Assembly (NCBI GenBank): GCA_963837695.1 | Contig: CAWINZ010000001.1 | Span: 62,001 to 126,000, forward strand | From: VRUE01 sp963837695 | Lineage (GTDB): Bacteria; Actinomycetota; Thermoleophilia; Solirubrobacterales; 70-9 | Direction: 5' to 3' | DNA: 64,000 nt | In this document: piece by piece, positions 35,892 to 44,859 of the stretch | How positions within the stretch are numbered: position 1 is the first letter of the stretch | How the letters are laid out: every line of letters begins with the position of its first letter | Program-made: the position numbers and the translations under genes | Notes under the pieces: model-generated | What the model was told of the DNA's origin: nothing | Seen by the model: only the letters and a program-made list of their open reading frames with translations | The model's database searches: none

Positions 35892-36617
35892 CTACCAGTG
35901 ACCGTGATCGTGGCCGTGTCCGTGGTCGCCACCGTGACTCCACGGCGGCCCATGCGATGGACCGCCTTCGGGCTCTTCGGAGCTGCCTTCGTCGGTCGGG
36001 GGAGGTCCGGTCGGGGCCGGAGACGCTTCGGGGCTTTCAGCCGATCCGGATGCCTTCGGAGCCGGCGTGGCTTGTGCCCCCTCGCCCGGAGGCGAAGAGG
36101 TGGAGGCAGCGACAGGCGCCGCTGCTGCCGCCGGGGCGGGGGCAGGTTGCTCGGCGACCGGCGCCGCGGTCGAGGTCGGCTCGCTGGGCACGCTGCCACT
36201 GGCCGGGGTTCCCGCGGTCGGCTGGGCGACGACGAGGCCCGCGGTCTGGGGCGCCTGCGATCCGCCAAGGGCGGCGATCTTTCCCTTGTGTGACCTTGAT
36301 TTGCCCGAGGAGGCTCCCGATCTGTTCGCACTGGTGATTTGCGGTCGCGCCGCGTGCGCCCTTGCCGCCGCCGCAACGTTTGCGTCACCGACCGCCCGGT
36401 GCTCGCTTTCGAAGCCGGGGATCGGAGCTCCGGCGATCAGCGGCCAGCCCTGGTTGAGTGCCAGAGCAACCATCGCGAGGCCGATCGCCGCGGTGGCGCC
36501 GAGCAATGCGAGCGACGTGCTGCGGGTCCGCTCGAGCAGTCCGTCGCCGAAAATGCTCGTCCTGACGGAAGATCGCAGCGACCGCTGTCCATGCGTGGAG
36601 GACACCGATACTTCCAT
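35892..36617 (-). CDS. Single-pass membrane protein with Pro/Ala-rich and His-rich tail
   Basis: 241 residues from ATG 36617 (a TTG at 36641 is possible). A short cytosolic head, one helix (STSLALLGATAAIGLAMVALAL), then a long low-complexity extracytoplasmic tail with Pro/Ala/Ser repeats, ending WSHGGDHGHGHDHGHW. The His cluster could bind metal. It starts about 90 nt after the comEC stop and is followed by holA on the same strand. No domain recognised; the Pro/Ala tail suggests a wall-spanning segment. Confidence 0.65.
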   Translation of the reverse strand: MEVSVSSTHGQRSLRSSVRTSIFGDGLLERTRSTSLALLGATAAIGLAMVALALNQGWPLIAGAPIPGFESEHRAVGDANVAAAARAHAARPQITSANRSGASSGKSRSHKGKIAALGGSQAPQTAGLVVAQPTAGTPASGSVPSEPTSTAAPVAEQPAPAPAAAAAPVAASTSSPPGEGAQATPAPKASGSAESPEASPAPTGPPPTDEGSSEEPEGGPSHGPPWSHGGDHGHGHDHGHW

Positions 36618-36707
36618 CGACCGGCGCAAGCCAATCGACAAGGCCGGGTCGACATAACCCCAAATATCGATTCGTCATTTCGTCCAGTTCGAGGAACCCG
36701 GAAGGCC

Positions 36708-38588
36708 TCAGCCGCCGTGGCTGCTCAGGAGGACCGCGCCGCCAACCACTTCGAGCACGACGGTCCCGTCGCGATCGGTTCGCAGCGTAGGGACGCCGTG
36801 GGAGGCGAGCGTCGCAAGGGTCGCTGGAGTCGGGTGGCCGAACGGGTTCCCCGCGCCGACGGAGATCACCGCCAGGCGGGGCCGGGTGCGGTCGAGCAGA
36901 TCGCCGAGCCCGGCGTCGTCGCTGCCATGGTGGGCGACCTTGAGCACGTCTACGGGACCGGGTTCGATCGGCGTCGTTTCCGCCTCCGCGTCGGCGGTCA
37001 GCAACATCGAGAAGCGGCGCCAGCGGGCAAGCATGACCAGAGCGAGGTGGTTGGGGTCTTCGCCCGCATGCGGGCCGGCGAGCAGCTCGGCCGGTGGCCA
37101 GAGCACGTCGAGACGCAACCCGCCCGATCGCAGCTCGCCCCCCCGGGCGAGACGGCGACGGGGAATACCCGCGGCCGCGATCTCGGCCAGCGTCCTGCCT
37201 CGTAAGACCCCGTAGAACACACGCCCGACAGGGAATGCGCCAAGCAGATCCCGAATCCCACCAGCGTGATCTGACTGGTCATGGGTGACGATCGCGGCGC
37301 CGAGCCCGGTGACCCCGGCGGCGCGCAGCTTTGCGGCGAGCCCATCTCCAGGCGGCCCGCCGTCGACCAGCACGGCCGCCGAACCCCGTGGCTGCAGCAG
37401 GATCGCGTCGCCCTGGCCGATGTCGAGGACGGAGATCCGCAAGCCCGCGGGAGGGCCGGGGGCGGCACCCCCGCTCGGCGCGAGGAGCCCCCAGGCCAGC
37501 CCGAGCGCCCCGAGGCCGACCGCAAGCGCAACCACCCGCCGACGGGCCGAAAACATGAGATATAGACCTGTTTTAGGCCCATCGGCGGGCTTTTGGCTGG
37601 GCGGGGAGGCCGGGCGGCGACGCTGAGCCAAGCGCATGGCGAGCGCCGTGGCCGCGGCGATCGACGCGTACGAGACAATTAGGCCGCCCGCTCCCAACCG
37701 CACATGCAGGTAGGCCCAGCTCGGACGGCCGCACCAGGCGGCCACCTGGGCGATGTAGGCAAGCAGCAGTGAGTTGGCGGTGTTGAGCGCACCGACCGGC
37801 AGGCCGGGCACCTGACCGGCGGCGGCGACCACCATGCCCAGCCACATCGCCGGAGCCACCGCGGGCAGCGCCAACAGGTTGGCGACGAGCGTCATCGTCG
37901 AGATCGCTTCGAAATGGAAGGCGATCAGCGGCGCCGTGGCGAGCGTCGCGGCGATCGTCATTGCCGCCCCCTCGGCCAGAGGACGGCGCCAGCCGCGGGT
38001 GCCGATCCTCGCCGCGATCCCGGCCCGCAGCGGCGCGGCAAGCAGAAGAATGCCGAGCACCGCCGCGAAGCTGAGCTGCCAGCCGACGTCGGCTGCGATC
38101 CCGGGCTCGAGGACGAGCAGAACCGCCGCCGCAAGCACCAGCGCGTAGAAGCGCGAGGCGCGGCGGCCGGCCAGGGTCGCGAGCACGCTCAGCGCGCCCA
38201 TGATCGCTGCCCGTTGGATCGACGGACCGGCGCCGGCCAGCGGCACGTAGACGGCGATCAGGCCGAGCACCCAGAGCAGGCGGGTGCGGAGCGGTAGGCC
38301 GAGCGCCGCGAGGAAGGGCATCGCCAGCAGGACGAGCAGCGCCACGTTCTGACCCGATACGGCCAGCAGGTGACTCAGACCGGACCTGCGGAAGTCTTCC
38401 GTCGTGCTTTCGTCGATCTGCTCGTCCTCGCCGAGCACGAAGCCGCGCGCCAGCGCCGCCTCCCGCGCCGGCATTCCGCGGCCGAGCGCCAGCTCAGCCC
38501 GAGCGCGGATCTCGCCGCTGTGGGAAAGCGCCAGCGCGACCGCCGCCGCGACCAGCAGGAGCGGTACTGGCGAGCCCCTTGCGCGCAT
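36708..38588 (-). CDS. comEC: ComEC-type DNA uptake channel with beta-lactamase-like domain
   Basis: 626 residues from ATG 38588. After one N-terminal helix the competence domain begins directly (RGFVLGEDEQIDESTTEDFR, RSGLSHLLAVSGQNVALLVL), with about nine helices to residue 390. The C-terminal metallo-beta-lactamase-like domain follows (SVLDIGQGDAILLQP, THDQSDHAGG, VDVLKVAHHGSDD). The usual N-terminal OB-fold DUF4131 region is missing, so the protein is shorter than typical ComEC (about 750-800). It begins 4 nt after comEA; together they import single-stranded DNA. Confidence 0.92.
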   Translation of the reverse strand: MRARGSPVPLLLVAAAVALALSHSGEIRARAELALGRGMPAREAALARGFVLGEDEQIDESTTEDFRRSGLSHLLAVSGQNVALLVLLAMPFLAALGLPLRTRLLWVLGLIAVYVPLAGAGPSIQRAAIMGALSVLATLAGRRASRFYALVLAAAVLLVLEPGIAADVGWQLSFAAVLGILLLAAPLRAGIAARIGTRGWRRPLAEGAAMTIAATLATAPLIAFHFEAISTMTLVANLLALPAVAPAMWLGMVVAAAGQVPGLPVGALNTANSLLLAYIAQVAAWCGRPSWAYLHVRLGAGGLIVSYASIAAATALAMRLAQRRRPASPPSQKPADGPKTGLYLMFSARRRVVALAVGLGALGLAWGLLAPSGGAAPGPPAGLRISVLDIGQGDAILLQPRGSAAVLVDGGPPGDGLAAKLRAAGVTGLGAAIVTHDQSDHAGGIRDLLGAFPVGRVFYGVLRGRTLAEIAAAGIPRRRLARGGELRSGGLRLDVLWPPAELLAGPHAGEDPNHLALVMLARWRRFSMLLTADAEAETTPIEPGPVDVLKVAHHGSDDAGLGDLLDRTRPRLAVISVGAGNPFGHPTPATLATLASHGVPTLRTDRDGTVVLEVVGGAVLLSSHGG

Positions 38589-38592
38589 CGAC

Positions 38593-39183
38593 CTAGGGCT
38601 GCAGCCGGGCCCGCAGCGATTCCATCGTCGCCGGGCCGATTCCGCTGACCTTGTCGAGCTGGTCGACCGAGGCGAGACCGCCGTGCTGGTCGCGGTATTC
38701 GACGATCTTGGCGGCGGTAACCGGGCCGATGCCGTCGATCGTGTCGAGCTGCTCGACGCTGGCGCTGCCGAGGCTGATCGGGCCGTCTTCCGCCGTGACG
38801 CCCGCGGTCGCGATCGATCCACCGGGGCCCCGCTTCGGCACCATCACCTGCTGCCCGTCGGCAAGGCGCGCGGCCCGGTTGATCCCTTCGAGCATGGCGC
38901 CCCCGGCAGCGCCGCCGGCGCGTTCGATCGCGTCGATGACGCGCGCGCCGGCCGGCAGCCGGTAGACCCCCGGCCGCTGAACGGCTCCGGCGACATCGAC
39001 GACGATGTCGGAGCCGGCGCCGCTTTTCAGGCTGAGGCCGCCGGGTTGGCTCGGGCTCGAGGCGACGGCCGCAGACGCCGCCGCGCCACCGCCCTCAGAC
39101 CGGATCGCCCGCGCGCCGACCAGCAAGAGGGCAATGGCGACGGCGCCGTAGACGAGGACCTGGGACCGCGAAAGCTCTGGCAT
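38593..39183 (-). CDS. comEA: ComEA-like DNA-binding competence protein
   Basis: 196 residues. An N-terminal membrane anchor (VLVYGAVAIALLLVGARAI), a SLBB domain (VVDVAGAVQRPGVYRLPAGA) and two helix-hairpin-helix motifs (LDTIDGIGPVTAAKIVEYR and LDKVSGIGPATMESLRARL). It binds incoming double-stranded DNA outside the membrane and passes it to ComEC, encoded 4 nt downstream. Confidence 0.95.
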   Translation of the reverse strand: MPELSRSQVLVYGAVAIALLLVGARAIRSEGGGAAASAAVASSPSQPGGLSLKSGAGSDIVVDVAGAVQRPGVYRLPAGARVIDAIERAGGAAGGAMLEGINRAARLADGQQVMVPKRGPGGSIATAGVTAEDGPISLGSASVEQLDTIDGIGPVTAAKIVEYRDQHGGLASVDQLDKVSGIGPATMESLRARLQP

Positions 39184-39278
39184 GGACCGAGCGTGGCCGA
39201 TTCCGACGCGCGGGTGGCGCGCAAATTCAAAAAATTCTGAAACTCAACTGAGTCGCGAGAAGCGCCGCTTATCGCGGC

Positions 39279-39677
39279 TCAGAGGTCTTCGTCGTCGGTG
39301 TAACCGGAGACCTCGGCCAACTGATCGCTGTAGAGCTCGGCCGCGGCAACCGGCGGCGATTGCACGGAGACGCAGGCCAGTCTCTCCTCGCCGTTGTTGG
39401 CGATCGAGTGATCGGTGGCGGGAGGCACGAGGATCAGATCGCCCTCCCCCACCCCCTGCGTGTCGCCGGCGACGGACATCGTTCCGGCCCCCCGAACGAC
39501 GACGTAGACCTGCTCTGCACCCTCATCGGAGCGCAGGGTCTGCTCGGCGCCGGCGGGGATCTCCAGCCAGGTCACCGAGAGGTTGCGGGCGCCGAGCTGG
39601 CCCGCGTCCATCAACGCGTGGTAGCGAAGCCGGTGCCACTCCTCGGCGGGAGCTTCTGACAGACGTCTGACGAGCAC
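39279..39677 (-). CDS. Cupin-domain protein
   Basis: 132 residues from a GTG at 39677; the frame continues upstream to a GTG at 39761 with atypical sequence. A double-stranded beta-helix cupin: SVTWLEIPAGAEQTLRSDEGAEQVYVVVRG in part, and PPATDHSIANNGEE. Only some metal-ligand positions are visible (E/Q and H). Small cupins have varied roles; the substrate is unknown. Confidence 0.78.
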   Translation of the reverse strand: MLVRRLSEAPAEEWHRLRYHALMDAGQLGARNLSVTWLEIPAGAEQTLRSDEGAEQVYVVVRGAGTMSVAGDTQGVGEGDLILVPPATDHSIANNGEERLACVSVQSPPVAAAELYSDQLAEVSGYTDDEDL

Positions 39678-39822
39678 GGCGGCTTTGTACCAGAAAAAGC
39701 GACCTAGGCCGTGAAAACCAAGCAGGTCGGGGGACGCAGGGAGGGCGGTGAGGGAGCGCACTTTCTAGTGCGTGACCGATCCAACCGACCGAGGACCCCG
39801 AGATGCGCCGGTTTGCAGCGGC

Positions 39823-42312
39823 CTAGCGAACTACGAGGTTTACGAGCTTGCCCGGGACGACTATCTCCTTGACCACGTCCTTGCCGTCGAGGTGGTGCCG
39901 CACCTTCTCACTCGCACGGGCCAGCGCAAGCAACTCGGCCTCGGACGCATCGGCGGCAGCCTCAATCCGGTCGCGCAGCTTGCCGTTTACCTGGACCACG
40001 AGGGTGACCGTGTCGCTGCTCAGCAGGTCGGGGTCGGCGAGCGGCCATGGGGCCTCCCAGAGACGCCCTCCCTCCAGCCGCTCCCAGATGTCCGCCCCGA
40101 GATGCGGGGCGAAGGGGAAGATCAGCGAGGCCCCGGTCGCCGTCGCGAAGCGCACCGCGGCGTCGCCGTCGGGCTCGCCGTAAAGGCCGTCCTTGAGCCG
40201 GTAGGCCTCGTTGACCAGCTCCATCACCGCGGCGATCGCGGTGTTGAACTGGAAGCCGCGCTCAAAATCCCGACCCACCTTCTCGATAGCCCAGTGGGCC
40301 TTGGCAAGCAGTTCTCGCGCGCCGCCTTGCGCGGTGCCATCGGGGTCCCCGGCCTCGGTCCGCTCTTCGACCTCGCCACAGAGGCGCCAGAGGCGCGAGA
40401 GGAAGCGGTTGACGCCCTCGACCCCCTCGTCGGACCAGTCGCCGCCGCGCTCCGGCGGGCCCATGAAGCAGACGTAGGTGCGGGCGGTGTCGGCGCCGTA
40501 GCGCTCGACGTACTCGGCCGGGCTGACCGTGTTGCCCTTCGACTTCGACATCTTGGCGCCGTCGCGGGTGATCATCCCCTGGGTGAAGAGGTTGGCGAAC
40601 GGCTCCTGCACCGAGAGGTAACCGAGGTCGGCGAGCGCCTTGGTGAAGAAGCGCGCGTACATCAGGTGCAGGATCGCGTGCTCGACGCCGCCGATGTACT
40701 GATCGACCGGCAGCCAGTGGTCGGCCGCGGCACGGTCCCATGCCGCCTCCGCGTTGCCGGCGTCGAGGTAGCGGATGAAGTACCAGGAGGAGTCGACGAA
40801 GGTGTCCATCGTGTCGGTCTCACGCCGGGCGGCGGCACCGCAGCGCGGGCACTCGGTCGCGACCCAGTCCTCGGCGGCGGCGAGCGGACTGCGGCCCTGC
40901 GGCGCGTAGTCGTCGATCTCGGGCAGCTCGACCGGCAGCTGGTCGTCGGGCACGGGGACGATGCCGCACTCCTCGCAGTAGACGACCGGGATCGGGGCGC
41001 CCCAGTAGCGCTGACGCGAGACGAGCCAGTCGCGCAGCCGGTAGTTGACCGCCGCTTCGCCCCGACCATCCTCGCCCAGCCAGGCGACGATCTCCTCGTA
41101 GGCCTCGCGGTTGTGCTTGCCGTCGAAGCGGCCCGAGCCGGTCATCGGCCCGTCGCCGGGGTACGGCAGGCCCTCGTCGTCGCGAGCGACCTCCGGGTCG
41201 GCGCCTTCGATCACCCGCTCGATCGGCAGATCGAAGGCCTTGGCGAACTCGTAGTCGCGGCTGTCGTGGCCGGGCACCGCCATGATCGCGCCGGTGCCGT
41301 ACTCCATCAGCACGTAGTCGGCGACGAACATCGGGATCTCCGCGCCGTTGACCGGGTTGACGACGCTGCGGCCGAGCGGCACGCCGGTCTTGGCGCGGCC
41401 CTCGTCGCCACGATCCTCGACCGACTCGCGGGCGACCTGGTTGACGTACTCGCGCACCTCCCCCTCGGCCGGCGTGCCGGCAATCAGGCGCTCGAGCTCG
41501 GGGTGCTCGGGAGCGAGGACGAAGAAGGTCGCGCCGAAGAGCGTGTCGGGGCGGGTCGTGAAGACGGGGAAGTCGAGATCGAGCTCCTCGCAGCGGAAGG
41601 TCACCTCGGCGCCCTCCGAGCGGCCGATCCAGTTGCGCTGCATCGTGACCACGTGCTCGGGCCAGGACTCGAGCAGGTCGAAGTCGGCGAGCAGCCGCTC
41701 GGCGTACTCGGTGATCTTGAAGAACCACTGCTCGAGCCGGCGTTGTTCGACCGGCGTGCCGCAGCGCTCGCAGCGGCCGTCGACGACCTGCTCGTTGGCG
41801 AGCACGGTGGCGTCCTTGGGGCACCACTGGACCGGCGCCTCCTCACGGTAGGCGAGGCCCTTCTCGAAGAGGCGCAGAAAGATCCACTGGGTCCAGCGGT
41901 AGTACTCGGGCGTGTGGGTGCCGAGCTCACGCGACCAGTCGATCGAGATCCCCCACTCGCGGAACTGGCTGCGAAAGGACTCGATCGAGCGCTCGGTCGC
42001 CGCGCGCGGCGGCTCGCCGGTCTTGATCGCGTTGTTCTCCGCCGGCAGACCGAAGGCGTCATAGCCCATCGGGTGGATCACCTCGAAGCCGTGGCGGCGG
42101 CGGAAGTGGGCGATCGCGTCGCCGACCGAGTAGCACTTGAGGTGGCCGACGTGGGGCTCACCGGACGGGTAGGGCAGCATCTCCAGCACGTAGGACTTCG
42201 GCTTGGCCTCGTCGAAGCCCGGCTGCCCCGGGTTCGGGACCTCCCAGGTCTTCGCCTCGGCCCAGAGCCGCTGCCACTTCGCCTCGATCGCCTTGGGGTC
42301 GTAACCGGCCAT
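39823..42312 (-). CDS. leuS: Leucyl-tRNA synthetase
   Basis: 829 residues. A class Ia synthetase. HIGH motif as PYPSGEPHVGHLKC; KMSKS motif as GAKMSKSKGNTVSP; CP1 editing domain with GTGAIMAVPGHDSRDYEFA; zinc-binding Cys pairs (CERCGTP; CPRCGA). The C-terminal domain ends VVKEIVVPGKLVNLVV. An intact essential gene. Confidence 0.98.
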   Translation of the reverse strand: MAGYDPKAIEAKWQRLWAEAKTWEVPNPGQPGFDEAKPKSYVLEMLPYPSGEPHVGHLKCYSVGDAIAHFRRRHGFEVIHPMGYDAFGLPAENNAIKTGEPPRAATERSIESFRSQFREWGISIDWSRELGTHTPEYYRWTQWIFLRLFEKGLAYREEAPVQWCPKDATVLANEQVVDGRCERCGTPVEQRRLEQWFFKITEYAERLLADFDLLESWPEHVVTMQRNWIGRSEGAEVTFRCEELDLDFPVFTTRPDTLFGATFFVLAPEHPELERLIAGTPAEGEVREYVNQVARESVEDRGDEGRAKTGVPLGRSVVNPVNGAEIPMFVADYVLMEYGTGAIMAVPGHDSRDYEFAKAFDLPIERVIEGADPEVARDDEGLPYPGDGPMTGSGRFDGKHNREAYEEIVAWLGEDGRGEAAVNYRLRDWLVSRQRYWGAPIPVVYCEECGIVPVPDDQLPVELPEIDDYAPQGRSPLAAAEDWVATECPRCGAAARRETDTMDTFVDSSWYFIRYLDAGNAEAAWDRAAADHWLPVDQYIGGVEHAILHLMYARFFTKALADLGYLSVQEPFANLFTQGMITRDGAKMSKSKGNTVSPAEYVERYGADTARTYVCFMGPPERGGDWSDEGVEGVNRFLSRLWRLCGEVEERTEAGDPDGTAQGGARELLAKAHWAIEKVGRDFERGFQFNTAIAAVMELVNEAYRLKDGLYGEPDGDAAVRFATATGASLIFPFAPHLGADIWERLEGGRLWEAPWPLADPDLLSSDTVTLVVQVNGKLRDRIEAAADASEAELLALARASEKVRHHLDGKDVVKEIVVPGKLVNLVVR

Positions 42313-42330
42313 TACCGGCGATCTTATGAG

Positions 42331-43038
42331 TCAGACGACGGGCGAGACAGCCTCGAGGATGTGGGGCCAGATGTAGACCTCAATCGTCGCGGCGGCTACG
42401 AGGGTCGGGATCGCCAGCGCGACGGTGAGGAAGGTGGCGGCGAGAAGCTGGTTCCACTCCCCTCGGCGGCTGGCGATCAGCCATGCCGCGAGGGGCAGGA
42501 AGAGGGCGGCCAGCTCGGGGATCGCGTGCGGCATGACGGTGAGAATGAGCACCGCGTGGGAGACATGCAGCTGGTAGGCGATCGTCGAGCCCTGGAAGCC
42601 GAGGTAGAGAGCCTGGGTGGAGAGCGAGAAGAGCGTGACCGCGGCGACGAAGAGGATCGCGAACTGACCCGCCTTGACGTGGATCCAGCGCGAGAAGCCG
42701 CTGCGCTGCGCCGCCGCGATCGGCATCGAGGCGCCGGCGATGAAGCCCGCGACGCAGGCGGTTGCGTGCAGGGCGAGGACCAGCGAGTTGCGATAGAGGA
42801 TCGGCAGCAGGTCGCCGGGTTCCTGCGGTTCGGTCAGGCCGGGCAGGTGGATCGGGGTGATGTCGGGCGTCAACAGCCCCGCCACCACCCAGACCGCGCC
42901 CAGCAGCGACAGCGCGATCGCGAGGCTGAGCGCCAGCCAGCTGCGTAGAACAGGCCACGGGTGGCCGTTCCAGGCCGCGAGGGTGTTCCTCGTGTCCTGC
43001 ATGCCGTGCGAGAAGACATGCTGATTGGCGCCGTTCAT
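42331..43038 (-). CDS. SpoIIM-like integral membrane protein
   Basis: 235 residues from ATG 43038. Five to six hydrophobic helices; LVLALHATACVAGFIAGASM and LTVMPHAIPELAALFLPLAAW recall stage II sporulation protein M-family proteins (the H-x2-PEL motif). Outside sporulating bacteria these are membrane proteins of unknown role. Divergent from the hydrolase gene at 43092, with a 53-nt intergenic region. Confidence 0.72.
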   Translation of the reverse strand: MNGANQHVFSHGMQDTRNTLAAWNGHPWPVLRSWLALSLAIALSLLGAVWVVAGLLTPDITPIHLPGLTEPQEPGDLLPILYRNSLVLALHATACVAGFIAGASMPIAAAQRSGFSRWIHVKAGQFAILFVAAVTLFSLSTQALYLGFQGSTIAYQLHVSHAVLILTVMPHAIPELAALFLPLAAWLIASRRGEWNQLLAATFLTVALAIPTLVAAATIEVYIWPHILEAVSPVV

Positions 43039-43091
43039 CGCCTGATCATCGGCATCCGGAGGGCCTCGATTGAGCGAAGTAGGCTGCGGCG

Positions 43092-44204
43092 ATGCGATCG
43101 AGGCGAGGGTGGCTGATCGGCGGCGGAATCGCGCTTGCCGTCGCGATCGCGATCGGTGGCGCGGTGAGCTGGCATTTTTCATCCGCGGTGCTCGTGCCCG
43201 ACCACTCGCCCTGGCCCGAGAACGCCGAGGTGGTGCGCGTCGCGCCCGGTCGGATCGTCATGGCGCGCTCCGAAGACACGGAACGCCCGGGCGTCTACGG
43301 GCTCAACTGGCCCGGCGGACACGCGGTGATCGGCGCCATCGAGGGCAGCGACGCCGACACCGTCACCCGGAAACTCCGCTCGGTGCGCGGCTACCTGGCG
43401 GCGGGCAGAATGGTCGCGGTCGATGCCGACGTGTACTCGGGCAATCCCGGCGAAGCGCTGGGCATGCGCTTCGCGACGGTGCAGGTCCCCGACGAACTGG
43501 GGCCGATGCCGGCCTGGCTGATCCCGGGCCGCAGCCGCACCTGGGCGATCGTCGTGCACGGGATCAACGGAACCCCGCAGGAGGGATTGCACCTCGCGCC
43601 GGCGCTGCGACGCTCTGGGCTCCCGACCATGCTGATCACCTACCGGGAGGACCTCGGCGCCCCGCCCAGCCCCGACGGCTTCCACCACATGGGGCTGACC
43701 GAGTGGCGCGACCTCGCGGCGGCGGCGCGCTACGCGCTCGCCCACGGGGCTCGGCGCCTGGTCCTGTTCGGCTTCTCGATGGGCGGCGCGATCGTGGCCC
43801 AGTTCATGGAGCGCTCGCCGCTGGCCGCACGCGTCGCCGGCCTCGTCCTCGACGCGCCGGCGCTCGACTGGCGGCGGGTGATCAAGTTCAACGCCACCGA
43901 GATGGGCCTGCCCGGGTTCACCGCCCTGCCGGTCGAGTGGGCGATCGGGGCTCGCATCGACGCCGACTGGGACAGCCTCGACGCGCTCAGCCACCCCGAG
44001 GACTTCCAGCTGCCGATCCTGCTCTTCCACGGCGAAGACGACAAGGTCGTGCCGATCTCGCTCAGCGAAGACCTCGCCGACGAACTGCCCCACTGGGTCA
44101 CCTTCTACCGCGCCCCAAGGGCCGGCCACGTCGAGTCATGGAACGTCGATCCAAGGCTTTACGAAAGACGTCTGATCGCATTCCTCTCACATCTGCCCGG
44201 TTGA
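43092..44204 (+). CDS. Membrane-anchored alpha/beta hydrolase
   Basis: 370 residues. An N-terminal membrane anchor (GWLIGGGIALAVAIAIGGAV), then an alpha/beta hydrolase: oxyanion region IVVHGINGTPQEG, nucleophile elbow LFGFSMGGAIV (Ser), acid HGEDDKVVP and His AGHVESWN, a complete triad. Probably an esterase or lipase acting outside the membrane. It ends 6 nt before the antitoxin-fragment stop on the other strand. Confidence 0.85.
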   Translation: MRSRRGWLIGGGIALAVAIAIGGAVSWHFSSAVLVPDHSPWPENAEVVRVAPGRIVMARSEDTERPGVYGLNWPGGHAVIGAIEGSDADTVTRKLRSVRGYLAAGRMVAVDADVYSGNPGEALGMRFATVQVPDELGPMPAWLIPGRSRTWAIVVHGINGTPQEGLHLAPALRRSGLPTMLITYREDLGAPPSPDGFHHMGLTEWRDLAAAARYALAHGARRLVLFGFSMGGAIVAQFMERSPLAARVAGLVLDAPALDWRRVIKFNATEMGLPGFTALPVEWAIGARIDADWDSLDALSHPEDFQLPILLFHGEDDKVVPISLSEDLADELPHWVTFYRAPRAGHVESWNVDPRLYERRLIAFLSHLPG

Positions 44205-44210
44205 ATGCAG

Positions 44211-44374
44211 CTACGCGGGCGGCTCTGCGGGCCCGAGGCGCGCGTAGGGCTTGCCACGGCGGCGGATCAAGATGTCCGTCCCGGCGGCGGCCCGCTCCAT
44301 GTAGTAGCCGAAGTGGTTGCGGAACTTGTGGGCGCCGACCTCTTCGGGCGAGATCTTGTCGACACCGCACTGAG
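44211..44374 (-). pseudogene. Orphan Phd-type antitoxin fragment abutting tRNA-Ala
   Basis: Encodes DKISPEEVGAHKFRNHFGYY then MERAAAGTDILIRRRGKPYA and LGPAEPPA, a Phd/YefM antitoxin. No ATG/GTG/TTG lies before residue 1 of the homologous part; the frame instead continues upstream through the tRNA and the nuclease C-terminus. There is no toxin gene next to it. Either a truncated remnant or part of a read-through product. Confidence 0.65.
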
Positions 44375-44447
44375 TGGAGCTGGAGGGGCTCGAACCCTCG
44401 ACCTTTCGGATGCCATCCGAACGCTCTTCCAGCTGAGCTACAGCCCC
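44375..44447 (-). tRNA. tRNA-Ala (anticodon GGC)
   Basis: On the minus strand: acceptor GGGGCTG pairing with CAGCTCC (one G-T), D-arm AGCTCAGCTGGAAGAGC, anticodon arm TTCGG-ATGGCAT-CCGAA (GGC), T-arm GAGGG-TTCGAGC-CCCTC, discriminator A. No encoded CCA. A complete cloverleaf. It is flanked by a nuclease remnant upstream and an antitoxin remnant downstream, both reading in one frame through it. Confidence 0.95.
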
Positions 44448-44859
44448 TAGACGGTATTTATCAGCGAAGTGTAGTGACGCGCGCTGTCCGTTTCTTGTCG
44501 GTCGAAGTCTCAGCTGAAGGCTCCACTGGCCATTCACGACCTCGATCGGAATCAAGAAGCATTCATCAAGATCACCGCAGTAAACCCCGAATGCATCCAC
44601 CTCGCTTGCCAAGTATCTCTCTCGTATAAAACCGTCCGGCCCTCGGCGACTTCCTCGTCAGCTTTGCAATGACGACATCTCCGCTTTTGCGACCCCATTT
44701 GCATTGCACCCGAAGCAGTCGATCGCCGATGCCCAGCACGAGGTCGTACCGCTCGTGCTCAGTCAACGGCTTGAGGACGGACAGACCGAGCCTTGCTGCC
44801 TCGGTCGCGATCGCCAGCTCGGCGACGTTGCCCTTGCGGTTCGGGTTGTGCGTCTCCAC
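44448..44859 (-). pseudogene. I-Ssp6803I-like PD-(D/E)XK homing nuclease, frameshifted
   Basis: The N-terminal part from GTG 44859 reads METHNPNRKGNVAELAIATE, then RYDLVLGIGDRLLRVQCKWG: catalytic E14, D39, Q52 and K54, the E/D/QxK set of the tRNA-intron homing enzyme I-Ssp6803I. The C-terminal part is in another frame (GFIRERYLASEVDAFGVYCG, DLDECFLIPIEVVNGQWSL, HFADKYRL). A one-base shift near 44612-44640 separates them. The C-terminal frame has no stop before the tRNA. The region is lower in GC than its surroundings. Confidence 0.75.

Noticed and set aside
39772..42948. A 1058-codon open frame on the plus strand opposite leuS
   Set aside because: It is the antisense shadow of a highly conserved leuS in GC-rich DNA; its sequence is low-complexity and resembles no protein.
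43070..44629. A 519-codon plus-strand frame overlapping the alpha/beta hydrolase and tRNA-Ala
   Set aside because: Arg/Ala-rich shadow of the hydrolase gene; the hydrolase frame has a full catalytic triad and a membrane anchor.
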